A stretch of DNA of 64,000 nucleotides from Pseudomonas sp. 21 (GTDB lineage: Bacteria; Pseudomonadota; Gammaproteobacteria; Pseudomonadales; Pseudomonadaceae): NCBI RefSeq assembly GCF_000955805.1, contig NZ_JYOA01000004.1, positions 300,580-364,579 of the forward strand, given 5' to 3'. Position numbers and translations under genes: made by a program. This document shows, piece by piece, positions 32,580 to 40,910 of the stretch; the stretch's first letter is position 1; each line of letters starts with the position of its first letter. The notes beneath the pieces are model-generated. The model was not told the origin of the DNA, made no database searches, and saw only the letters and a list, made by a program, of their open reading frames with translations.

Positions 32580-33815
32580 ATGGGCAACAGCATCAGCATC
32601 GCCGCGCGTGACGGCAGTGGCAGCTTCAGCGGTTATCTCGCGGTACCGGCCAGCGGGCACGGCCCCGGCGTGGTGATCGGCCAGGAGATCTTCGGCGTCA
32701 ACGCCAACATGCGCAGCATCGCCGACAGCTACGCCGAGGAAGGCTACGTCGCCCTGGTGCCCGACCTGTTCTGGCGCCTGCAGCCGAACCTGGAACTGGG
32801 CTACAGCGAGGCCGAGTTCGGCCAGGCCATCGGCCTGTTCCAGCGCTTCGACGTGGACAAGGGCGTGGACGACATCGCCGCCGCCATGGACGCCCTGCGT
32901 GCCCTGCCGCAAGTCGAGGATCGCGGCATCGGCTACGTCGGCTTCTGCCTGGGCGGCAAGCTCGCCTACCTCACCGCCACGCGCACCGACGCCGCCTGCT
33001 CGGTGGGCTACTACGGCATGGGCATCGAGCAGATGCTCGACGAGGCGAAGAACATCAGGGGCCGCCTGGTGCTGCACTTCGCCGAGCAGGACGTGTACTG
33101 CGATGCCAACGCCCGCGCCGCCATCGGCGAAGTCCTCGGCCAACTGCCGAAGGCGGAAATCTACAGCTACCCCGGCGTCGACCACGCCTTTGCCCGCCCC
33201 AACGGCATGCACTTCGACAAGCCCGCCGCGCTGATGGCCCACGAGCGCAGCATCGGCGCGCTCAAGCGCGAGATCGGCCCGGACTTCGACCTGTCGCAGC
33301 TGTGGGAAGACCACATCCACCACGAATTCGCCGCTCGCGACGTGCCCGCCACCATGGCAACCATGGTCGCCCAGCCCTACGTCAACCACATCCCGACCAT
33401 GACCGGCGGCGTCGGCCAGGACGAACTGGCGCGCTTCTACCGCAACCACTTCGTCCACGGCAATCCGCCGGACATGAAGCTGGTGCCGATCTCCCGCACC
33501 GTCGGCGCGCTGCAGGTGGTGGACGAATTCGTCATGTGCTTCACCCACTCCACCGAGATCGACTGGATGCTCCCCGGCGTACCGCCCACCGGCAAGTACG
33601 TGGAAATCCCCATGCTCGGCGTGATCCGCTTCCGTGGCGACAAGCTGTGCCACGAACACATCTACTGGGACCAGGCCAGCGTGCTGGTGCAGATCGGCCT
33701 GCTCGACCCTGCCGGCCTGCCGGTGGCCGGCGTGGAGACGGCGAAGAAGTTGCTCGACGAGAGCCTGGTTTCCAACACCCTGATGAACAAGTGGAAGGAC
33801 AGCGAAGGTCGCTGA
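32580..33815 (+). CDS. Dienelactone hydrolase fused to an NTF2-like domain
   Basis: 411 residues. Residues 1-235 are a dienelactone hydrolase with the nucleophile Cys123 (GFCLGG), Asp171 (EQDVYC) and His202 (GVDHAF), plus Glu36 (GQEIFG). These are the positions of the classical ClcD enzyme. Residues about 245-405 form an NTF2/SnoaL-like alpha+beta domain (DELARFYRNHFVHGN, EIPMLGVIRFRGDKLCHEHIYWD). Ring-cleavage genes are not seen nearby, so the substrate is probably not from a chlorocatechol pathway. The frame is open upstream, but ATG 32580 gives the exact DLH numbering. Confidence 0.88.
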   Translation: MGNSISIAARDGSGSFSGYLAVPASGHGPGVVIGQEIFGVNANMRSIADSYAEEGYVALVPDLFWRLQPNLELGYSEAEFGQAIGLFQRFDVDKGVDDIAAAMDALRALPQVEDRGIGYVGFCLGGKLAYLTATRTDAACSVGYYGMGIEQMLDEAKNIRGRLVLHFAEQDVYCDANARAAIGEVLGQLPKAEIYSYPGVDHAFARPNGMHFDKPAALMAHERSIGALKREIGPDFDLSQLWEDHIHHEFAARDVPATMATMVAQPYVNHIPTMTGGVGQDELARFYRNHFVHGNPPDMKLVPISRTVGALQVVDEFVMCFTHSTEIDWMLPGVPPTGKYVEIPMLGVIRFRGDKLCHEHIYWDQASVLVQIGLLDPAGLPVAGVETAKKLLDESLVSNTLMNKWKDSEGR

Positions 33816-33841
33816 TCCTCCGCCCGCACAAGGAGCCACTG

Positions 33842-34642
33842 ATGTACCCCATAGGGAAATGGACCTGCGCCGCGTTGCTGGCCTTCGCCGGCAGTGCCGG
33901 CGCGGCGGAGCGCAGCGCACAGCCGTGCGACGACGCCACCCTGCAGACCCTCGCCGGGCTGCTCGGCCAGCAGGGCTGGCAGGCGCCGGAGTCCGCTGCG
34001 GCCACGCCGGTGGTCGCTGCTGCCTGCAAGGCCTGGCCGGATGATCCGCAGTTGCAGGTCGTTGCTGTCGCCTACAGCGCGGCGGACGACAAGACCGAGC
34101 CCGGCGAGCGCAATCTGAACCTGCTGGTCGGGCAGTTCGACACGGCCAGCGGCAAGCTGGTGACGCGCGTCGACGACAGCATCGGCGAGGACGCCATGGT
34201 GGAGATCGACAGCACCAGCCTGTGGCTCGACACCGCGCGCTATCGCCTGGCGCCCGATGTGCGCGCTTTCGGCCTGATCATCGGCAGCGTAGCCCGCGGC
34301 GCGAGCTGCCCGGACGCCTGGTCCTATGACGACTTCAGCCTCTACGCGCCACAGGGCGACAAGCTCAGGGAAGTATTCCGCACCTACCTGCGGCAGTGGA
34401 CGACCTTGGAAGGCCAGACTTGCAGTGATGGGCGCACGGTGATCGAGCGCTCGCAACTCACCCTGTCGATGGGCCAGGAAGCCCATCACGGCTATGCCGA
34501 CCTGATCGTCAGTGCGAAGGTGCAGCGCGAACAGGAAGGCGACGATGTCGGCGCGCCGAAGACCGTGCGAAAAACCGTCAGCTACGACGGCACGCGTTAC
34601 CCCTTCGAGGAATTCTCGACCTTCTGGCAGAGCCAGCCCTGA
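33842..34642 (+). CDS. Secreted or periplasmic protein of unknown function
   Basis: 266 residues with a signal peptide (MYPIGKWTCAALLAFAGSAGAAE). The mature part holds four cysteines (CDDATL, AACKAW, ASCPDAW, TCSDG), consistent with disulfides in the periplasm. No family motif was recognised. It starts 26 bp after the DLH-fusion gene with AAGGAG ahead of it, so the two are probably co-transcribed. Role unknown. Confidence 0.7.
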   Translation: MYPIGKWTCAALLAFAGSAGAAERSAQPCDDATLQTLAGLLGQQGWQAPESAAATPVVAAACKAWPDDPQLQVVAVAYSAADDKTEPGERNLNLLVGQFDTASGKLVTRVDDSIGEDAMVEIDSTSLWLDTARYRLAPDVRAFGLIIGSVARGASCPDAWSYDDFSLYAPQGDKLREVFRTYLRQWTTLEGQTCSDGRTVIERSQLTLSMGQEAHHGYADLIVSAKVQREQEGDDVGAPKTVRKTVSYDGTRYPFEEFSTFWQSQP

Positions 34643-34644
34643 CC

Positions 34645-34723
34645 TGCAGGAGCGAGCTTGCTCGCGAACAATCCTGCCGGTGAGCCCGATGTGACTCGGT
34701 TCGCGAGCAAGCTCGCTCCTACA
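34645..34723. repeat. REP doublet (type A)
   Basis: Inverted 25-bp units at 34645-34669 and 34699-34723, directly after the stop at 34642, ahead of the convergent dps gene. Confidence 0.9.
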
Positions 34724-34730
34724 AAGAACG

Positions 34731-34750
34731 AGGCCGCCCGAAGGCGGCCT
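34731..34750. terminator. Hairpin between convergent genes
   Basis: AGGCCGCC-CGAA-GGCGGCCT, an 8-bp stem with a tetraloop. T-rich but imperfect flanks. It may end both the plus-strand transcript and dps on the minus strand. Confidence 0.6.
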
Positions 34751-34771
34751 TGGTATTGCTTGCCGTACCGA

Positions 34772-35509
34772 TCAGTGCCCGGTGTTATCACCGCGGCGGC
34801 TGGTCTCGAAGAGGAACCAGGTGCGCTGCTCGGTCTCGTCGATCCAGTTCTCGATCAGGCTGGCGGTGGCGATGTCGTGGTACTCGTCGCACAGGCCATG
34901 GACCTCGCGCATGTAGGAGGTCAGCGATTTGTTGTCCTCCTGCAGCTCGGCCAGCATGTCCAGCGGCTGGACGAACTCGGCATCGTTGTCGAGGATGCGC
35001 TTCAGACGCGAGATATGGCCGATGGAGCGGATGGTGTTGCCGCCGATCTTGCGGTTGCGCTCGGCAATGGCGTCGGTCATCGCGAAGATTTCGGTGGCGT
35101 GGTCGTCCAGCAGCAGGTGGTAGTCGCGGAAGTGCGGGCCGCTCACGTGCCAGTGGAAGTTCTTGGTCTTCAGGTACAGCGCGAACACATCCGCCAGCAG
35201 GCGATTGAGCGCCGCCGACAGATCGCGGGTGGCGTTCTTGCTCAGGTCAGACGGCGTGGCCAGCGCGGGTGCACGACGCGGGACGGACTTGGTGGCAGGC
35301 GGTTTTGCGGCGGCGGGTTTGGCGGCGGAAGCCTTGGCGACGGGCTTGGCCGCTGCGGTCTTGGCGGCTGCGGGCTTGCTGGCAGCAGGCTTGGCGGCCG
35401 GCTTGGCAGCGGCAGGTTTTGCGGCAGGTTTGCTGGCCGCTTTCGCAGCCGGCTTCGCGGCGGGCTTGGCCGCTGCGGGTTTCTTCGGAGCCGATGCGGA
35501 TTGCTTCAT
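34772..35509 (-). CDS. Dps-family ferritin with a histone H1-like N-terminal tail
   Basis: Stationary-phase DNA-protection/iron-storage protein. Residues about 80-245 are a Dps four-helix bundle with ferroxidase residues His119, His131, Asp135, Asp146 and Glu150. Residues 1-78 are a Lys/Ala/Pro tail built on repeats such as KPAAAKPAAKPAA. The ATG at 35509 has GAGGTGA upstream; a GTG one codon earlier is less likely. The coding repeats occupy about 35290-35490. Basic tails on Dps help condense DNA in other bacteria. The tail resembles that of AlgP. Transcribed alone. Confidence 0.92.
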   Translation of the reverse strand: MKQSASAPKKPAAAKPAAKPAAKAASKPAAKPAAAKPAAKPAASKPAAAKTAAAKPVAKASAAKPAAAKPPATKSVPRRAPALATPSDLSKNATRDLSAALNRLLADVFALYLKTKNFHWHVSGPHFRDYHLLLDDHATEIFAMTDAIAERNRKIGGNTIRSIGHISRLKRILDNDAEFVQPLDMLAELQEDNKSLTSYMREVHGLCDEYHDIATASLIENWIDETEQRTWFLFETSRRGDNTGH

Positions 35510-35654
35510 CACAAATCACCTCTACGAAAGATCACGATACCTGTGGATGCCGACCCAGGCGGGAGCGGCTGACTTACGCGGTCTTGAGCCTATCTCGCCT
35601 GACGTCGATTGCAAGTTGACCGCAGTGCCGCGCTCGCGTTCCGACTGAGGTGGA

Positions 35655-36110
35655 TCAATCGTCGAGGGGTTTGCGGAAGTACACGACACGCTCGGTTTCG
35701 ACGAAGCCCAGGGCGAGATGAAGGGCATGGCTGTCGGTATTGTCGAGCGCCGCATCGGAAGCGAAATCGACACAGCCGCGGGCACAGCCCCAAACCTGCA
35801 CCGCCCCCACCAGAGCCCGCGCCACACCTTGCCGGCGGGCGTCTTCACGGACGTAGATGCCCTCGAGAAACAGCACCGGCGAGCCGTCCGTGCCGTTCAC
35901 GTAATCGCTGCGCACCGAGGCTTCCGCCAGCCCCAGCGCCCTGCCCTTTTCGTCGCGGGCCAGCCAGGCGCCGTAGCGTTGCGGCTGCGCGAGGATGTCC
36001 CGCGCCTCCGCGACGAACGCGTCCGCATGATCGCCCGGCCAGAGTTGCAGGCGCAGCTCGATCCAGTCAGGCAGATCCGGTTCTTCGCAGTGGCGCACGG
36101 AGAGGCCCAT
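35655..36110 (-). CDS. AAC(6')-like aminoglycoside N-acetyltransferase
   Basis: 151-residue GNAT. The match to chromosomal AAC(6')-I enzymes (for instance Acinetobacter types) runs the whole length: YVNGTDGSPVLFLEGIYV, REDARRQGVARALV (acetyl-CoA loop, residues 89-101) and FASDAALDNTDSHALHLALGF then TERVVYFRK at the C-terminus. That points to 6'-N-acetylation of aminoglycosides, but activity and expression cannot be judged from sequence. Its ATG overlaps the sbcC stop by one base (TGATG), so it is coupled to the repair operon. Family assignment is from recalled similarity, not an alignment. Confidence 0.8.
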   Translation of the reverse strand: MGLSVRHCEEPDLPDWIELRLQLWPGDHADAFVAEARDILAQPQRYGAWLARDEKGRALGLAEASVRSDYVNGTDGSPVLFLEGIYVREDARRQGVARALVGAVQVWGCARGCVDFASDAALDNTDSHALHLALGFVETERVVYFRKPLDD

Positions 36111-39100
36111 CAGGCTTTCTCCGGGTCGAATCGGAACTGCTGGTCGAGCTGGCTGTAGCCCATGCCAACGCCCTTGTGCACCTTGAGCTGTACCGGAATG
36201 CGTTCCTTCAGTGCCTCGACGTGGCTGATCACGCCAATGGTCTTGCCCGTGGCGTTGAGGCTGTCGAGGGCATCCAGCGCGACCTCCAGGGTCTCGCCAT
36301 CGAGGGTGCCGAAGCCTTCGTCGAGGAACAGCGAATCGATGCTGGTCTTGTGGCTGACCAGGTCGGACAGCGCCAGCGCCAGCGCGAGGCTGACCAGGAA
36401 GCTCTCGCCGCCCGACAGCGTCTTGCAGTCGCGCGCCGTGTCGCCCTGCCAGGTATCCACCACCTCCAGTTCCAGCTCGCCGTCGCTGCGCCGCGCCAGC
36501 TGGTAGCGTCCATGCAGGCGCTGCAGCTGGCGGTTGGCGAGGTGCACCAGGTGATCGAGGGTCAGGCCCTGGGCGAAGCGCCGGTAGCGCGCACCGTCGG
36601 AGGCGCCGATCAGGCTGTTGAGGCGCTGCCAGAGGTCGTGCTCCTCCTCCTGCCGGGCGATGTCCGCGAACAGGCTCTGCTGGCTGGCGCGACGGGTGTC
36701 GTCGCCCTGCAGCTGGGCACGAATCTCGCCCTGACGCTGGCCGAGTTCGCGCAGCTGAGTGGCAAGTGCCTGCAACTGCAGGTCGAGTTCCTCCAGCGGC
36801 AGTTCGCCGTGGGGTTCTGCCTGCAGGCGCTCGACATCCTGCGCAGCAGCGACACGCAGGGTGGCGGCTTCGGTAATTGCCGTTTCCAGGCGCTGGCGCA
36901 GTTGGCTGAGTTCGCTGCGCCGGGCATCGTCCAGCAGCGCGGCGAGGTAGGTCGCCTCGTCGGCGAAGGGACTTGCCGCCAGCGCCTGCTGCCAGCTTGC
37001 CAGGTGCTCGGCGAGGCGCGCCTGCTCCTGCTCCTGCCGCTCGCTCAGCGACTGCTCACGGCCCTGCAAGGCGTCAGCCTGGCGCTGTGCGGTTGCCAGT
37101 TGCTCCTCCGCCTGCGCCAGTGCTTGTTGCGGCGCCGCCTGTATCACCAGCGGCTGGCGCGCATCGAAGCCAGCCGCCTGCCAACGCTGCTGCCATTGCG
37201 CTGCGATCTGTTGCGCCGCACGGGCAGCCTGCTCGGCATCACGTTCGGCCGTGGCCAGCTCCTGGCTGCGCTGCTGGTCCTGCTGCCATTGCTGCCATTG
37301 CGCCGTGCGCTCGGCCAGCCATTGCTCGCCGTCTTCCGGCACGTCGTAGCCCAGCTCAGCCAGCGCGGCGGCCAGTGCCTGGCCCTGCTGTTGCAGCTCC
37401 GTGCGCTGAACCCCGAGTTGCTGTGCACGTTCTTCCTGGCGCTGCCGTTCGTGGGTTTGTTGCTGGTCGAACAGTGCCAGTTGCTGCGCGGCCTCGGCGT
37501 GATCGCGCTCGGCGCGCTGGCGTTGCTGCTGCGCCTGCTGGAGCTCGACCCGAAGGGCTTCCAGCGCCTTCAGCTGTTGCTGCAAGGCGGCCAGCGAAGT
37601 CTCATGGCGCTCGCGCTCGGCGCTGAGCTGCTGATCGTCCTTCAGCGCAATGCCCTGCGCTTCACACTGTTGCTGCCAAGCCTGCTGATGCTGTGCCAGC
37701 GCGGCCCGCGCTTCATCCAGCTGACGCTGCCCCTGCTGCAGCTGCGCATCCAGCCCGGCCAACTCGCCGCGCAGGGCAATGCCCTCGCTTTCCAGCTCGG
37801 CCAATTGCTGGCGCGCCTGCTCCAGCGCTGCCTGCGTGGAGGACACATCCAGCGCCTGGTAGGCCGCCACCGCCGGGTGCTCCTGTGAGCCGCACAAGGG
37901 GCACGCCTCGCCGGGCTGCAACTGCGCACGCCAGTGCTCCAGCTGGTGAATGCGCTGCTCCTGCTGCAGGAGCTTTTCCTTGTCGGCAACCTGCTGCTTG
38001 GTCGTCTGATAACGCTCACGCAACGCGACGATAACGGTGTCGCGCTCGGCCTTGCGCTGGTGCAGCGCCTCCAGCTCCGGCTGGCAGCGCGCCAGTTGCG
38101 CGGCGGCCTCGGCACGGGCCCGGGCCAGTTGCTCCAGACGGTCCAGCCCACGGCTGTGCAATTGCCCCTGCTGCAGCCGCTCACGCAGCTCACCTTCGGT
38201 AGCTCCACCCAGCAATGCCGAGAGCTGCTGCTGATGCTGGCCCTCCTGCGCGCCCGCCGATTCGACCTGCTGCTGCATGAAGGTGACGTTGCCTTGCAGG
38301 GTCTGCCGCTGTGTCGTCGCGGCCTGCAATGCCTGGTCGGCCGCCTGCGCCTGCCGCTGCAAGTCGGCGATGGCCTGGGCCAGGCGCGAACGCTGGGCGA
38401 ACTGTGCGCGCCAGCTGCCGAGCAGCTCACCCAGTTTCGCTCGCTGCGGGTGCTGCGCCAGGCGCGCCTGCAGCGCCTGCCGCTGCTCGCTGACGGCCTT
38501 GCGCTCGCCCTCGCATGCCTCCTGCGCTTGTTGGGCATAGTGGTTCGCCGCCCACAGCGCCTGGGCAATCTCTTCCCGCCGGAGCGCCTGCTGGGTACGG
38601 TTGTCCTCCAGCGCCAGGCGACCCTGTTCGACGCTCTCCCGGGTGCTTCGCCAGGCCTGGTGCAATGGCTGCAGACGAGCCGCGGGCTCGCTGTCCGCCA
38701 GGCGTTGCAGATCGGGTCGTGCTTGCTCCAGTGCCTCGCGGGCAGCGGATTCCTTCGTACCGGCCTGCTCGACCTGCTGCTGCGCACGGCTGAGGTCTTC
38801 GCGCCAGCGACGCTGCGCCTGGAGGGCCGATTGCTGCGCCTGCAATGCCGTTTCCTGCCCGGCGGCATCACGGCCCTGCTGCTCCAGTTCGCCGCGCTGT
38901 TCGGCGCTGAGCAGTTCGAAGCCGTCGGCGCGGGCGCGCAGTTGGTCCAGGGCGCCGCGAACCTCACGGGTGCGCTCGAACACACGCTGGGAAATCAGCC
39001 CGTAGATTTCCGTGCCGGTGAGTTCCTCCAGCAGCTCCGCGCGCTGGTTGGCGTTGGCCTCGAGGAAAGCGGCGAACCCGCCCTGGGCCAGCAGCATGGA

Positions 39101-39559
39101 TTTGGTGAAGCGCTCGAAGTCGAGCCCCGTGAGCGTCTCGGTCTGCTTGAGCTTGTCGTTGATCTTGTCGGTGAGGATCTGCCCCTCGCCGGTGGCGCGG
39201 TCGATGCGCACCAGCTCCACCTTCGGCGCCTGCAACGCGCCCTCGGCCTTGTCGCGGGCGCGGCGCTGGCTCCAGAAGGCGCGATAGGGCTGCCCCTTCA
39301 CTTCGAACTCGACCTCGGCGAGACAGTCGGCGGTATGCCGGGTCATCAGCTCGTTGCCGCTCTGCGACAACACGCTCATGCGTGGCGTACGGTGGTACAG
39401 CGCCAGGCAGATGGCATCGAGCAGCGTGGTCTTGCCCGCTCCGGTCGGCCCGGTGATGGCGAACAGGCCGTTGCCGGCGAAAGGTTCGGCAGTGAAATCG
39501 ATCTTCCATTCGCCCTTGAGCGAATTGAGGTTCTTCAGGCGCAGGCTGAGGATTCTCAC
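36110..39559 (-). CDS. sbcC: Exonuclease SbcCD subunit C
   Basis: SMC/Rad50-like ATPase of the SbcCD nuclease, which cuts DNA hairpins and protein-blocked ends. 1149 residues: N-terminal Walker A GPTGAGKTTLLD (about 36-43), a very long Gln/Ala-rich coiled coil, the zinc hook CPLCG (Cys552, Cys555), a returning coiled coil, the signature LSGGESF, and Walker B SLFLDEGFGTLDGET. The start overlaps the sbcD stop as ATGA (39559-39556). Length is within the family range. Confidence 0.96.
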   Translation of the reverse strand: MRILSLRLKNLNSLKGEWKIDFTAEPFAGNGLFAITGPTGAGKTTLLDAICLALYHRTPRMSVLSQSGNELMTRHTADCLAEVEFEVKGQPYRAFWSQRRARDKAEGALQAPKVELVRIDRATGEGQILTDKINDKLKQTETLTGLDFERFTKSMLLAQGGFAAFLEANANQRAELLEELTGTEIYGLISQRVFERTREVRGALDQLRARADGFELLSAEQRGELEQQGRDAAGQETALQAQQSALQAQRRWREDLSRAQQQVEQAGTKESAAREALEQARPDLQRLADSEPAARLQPLHQAWRSTRESVEQGRLALEDNRTQQALRREEIAQALWAANHYAQQAQEACEGERKAVSEQRQALQARLAQHPQRAKLGELLGSWRAQFAQRSRLAQAIADLQRQAQAADQALQAATTQRQTLQGNVTFMQQQVESAGAQEGQHQQQLSALLGGATEGELRERLQQGQLHSRGLDRLEQLARARAEAAAQLARCQPELEALHQRKAERDTVIVALRERYQTTKQQVADKEKLLQQEQRIHQLEHWRAQLQPGEACPLCGSQEHPAVAAYQALDVSSTQAALEQARQQLAELESEGIALRGELAGLDAQLQQGQRQLDEARAALAQHQQAWQQQCEAQGIALKDDQQLSAERERHETSLAALQQQLKALEALRVELQQAQQQRQRAERDHAEAAQQLALFDQQQTHERQRQEERAQQLGVQRTELQQQGQALAAALAELGYDVPEDGEQWLAERTAQWQQWQQDQQRSQELATAERDAEQAARAAQQIAAQWQQRWQAAGFDARQPLVIQAAPQQALAQAEEQLATAQRQADALQGREQSLSERQEQEQARLAEHLASWQQALAASPFADEATYLAALLDDARRSELSQLRQRLETAITEAATLRVAAAQDVERLQAEPHGELPLEELDLQLQALATQLRELGQRQGEIRAQLQGDDTRRASQQSLFADIARQEEEHDLWQRLNSLIGASDGARYRRFAQGLTLDHLVHLANRQLQRLHGRYQLARRSDGELELEVVDTWQGDTARDCKTLSGGESFLVSLALALALSDLVSHKTSIDSLFLDEGFGTLDGETLEVALDALDSLNATGKTIGVISHVEALKERIPVQLKVHKGVGMGYSQLDQQFRFDPEKA

Positions 39560-40776
39560 GGGCGCTCCTCCTGCAGCTCGGCGACGACCTGTCGGTAGAG
39601 CCCGGTCAGCCGTTCGCGCAGCGGTGCTTCCAGCTCCTCGGCGTCCAGGCGCTGGCGGAACACATCCTCGGGGCTGAGCTCGTCGAGGGTCTCCTTCGCT
39701 TCGCTGAACAGCGCCGCCTGCGCGGTGCCGCGCTCGCGGCGGGTGCGCAGGACGATCACCGGCAGCTCTTCGCAGAGCTTCTCGACGCGCAACTGGATGT
39801 CGCTCAGGTAGTCATCGGTGTGCACCATGACTTCCAGCCAGACCGGTTGCTCGGCGCTGCCTTCGCGGGCGACGCGGGCCAGTTCGGCGGGCAGCTCGGC
39901 GAGGCTGCCGGACACCGATTTCAGCGGTTGGAAGCGCGGCACCGGCAGCGCGGTGACGCTGCGCAGGCCACTGTCATCCAGGTCCACCAGCAGGACTTCC
40001 TTGCCCTGGGTCGCTTCGTCGAAGCTCAGCGCAATGGGCGATCCGCTGTAGCGAATGTGCTCCAGGCCGCCGACCTTCTGCGGCCGGTGGATGTGGCCGA
40101 GGGCGATGTAGTCCGCCGCCGGGAAGGCGCTGGTGGGGAAAGCCTCCAGGGTACCGACGTAGATTTCCCGCACGGACTCGCTGGCGCTGGCGCCGACGGT
40201 GGTCAGGTGGCCGGTGGCAATGATCGGCAGGTGCCGGCCGAGCTTTTCGCGCTGCGCCTCGGCGCACTCGAACAGCTCGCGGTAATGCGCCTGGATCGCC
40301 TGCTGCAGGGCCAGCTGCTTGTCCTGCGCACTCTGCCCGGCCTGGCTGGTGAGCACGTCGCGCGGGCGAATGAAGGGGATCGCGCAGAGGATGGCGCCGG
40401 GCTGGCCGTCACGCTGTGGCAGCACCAGCAACTGGCGCTCGAGGTCGGTGCCGACCGCGGCGATCACCTGCGTATCCAGGCAGGCGAGCAGATCGCGGGA
40501 CTCCTCCAGCATCGCCACCGAGTCGTGGTTGCCGCCCAGCACCACCAGGCGTGCGCCGGTGCCGCGCAGCTCGACGATGAAGCGGTTGTACTGCTCGCGG
40601 GCATAGCTGGGCGGCGCGCCGGTGTCGAACACGTCGCCGGCGATGATCACCGCGTCCACGGCCCGCTCGCGCACCTGTTCGACCAGCCAGGCGCAGAACG
40701 CCTGGTGCTCGGCCTCGCGGCTCTTGCCCATGAAATGCTGGCCCAGGTGCCAGTCGGAGGTGTGGAGAATGCGCAT
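39556..40776 (-). CDS. sbcD: Exonuclease SbcCD subunit D
   Basis: Mre11-like metallophosphoesterase subunit. 406 residues. Metal motifs in order: HTSDWHLGQ, AGDVFDTG, GGNHDS (residues about 80-85), TGHL and LGHIHRPQ. The C-terminal part carries the DNA/SbcC-binding region. The ATG at 40776 (MRILHTSDWHL) is the family start; the frame opens about 40 codons earlier. First gene of sbcD-sbcC-aac, divergent from the TAXI gene. Confidence 0.96.
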   Translation of the reverse strand: MRILHTSDWHLGQHFMGKSREAEHQAFCAWLVEQVRERAVDAVIIAGDVFDTGAPPSYAREQYNRFIVELRGTGARLVVLGGNHDSVAMLEESRDLLACLDTQVIAAVGTDLERQLLVLPQRDGQPGAILCAIPFIRPRDVLTSQAGQSAQDKQLALQQAIQAHYRELFECAEAQREKLGRHLPIIATGHLTTVGASASESVREIYVGTLEAFPTSAFPAADYIALGHIHRPQKVGGLEHIRYSGSPIALSFDEATQGKEVLLVDLDDSGLRSVTALPVPRFQPLKSVSGSLAELPAELARVAREGSAEQPVWLEVMVHTDDYLSDIQLRVEKLCEELPVIVLRTRRERGTAQAALFSEAKETLDELSPEDVFRQRLDAEELEAPLRERLTGLYRQVVAELQEERP

Positions 40777-40910
40777 GCCGTGAAGTCCGCAGCCGTGTTT
40801 CGAAGGTTTCGGATGATAGCGGCTTCCGCCTTCGCGATGGCGGATTCGCCGGCCGCGCCCGCGCAGGCTGGCTATCTTTTCAGGACAGCACGTCGTCACA
40901 AGGACTCCCC

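Noticed and set aside
35290..35490. Tandem DNA repeat as a separate element
   Set aside because: The repetition is coding: it specifies the Lys/Ala/Pro tail of the Dps protein in frame.
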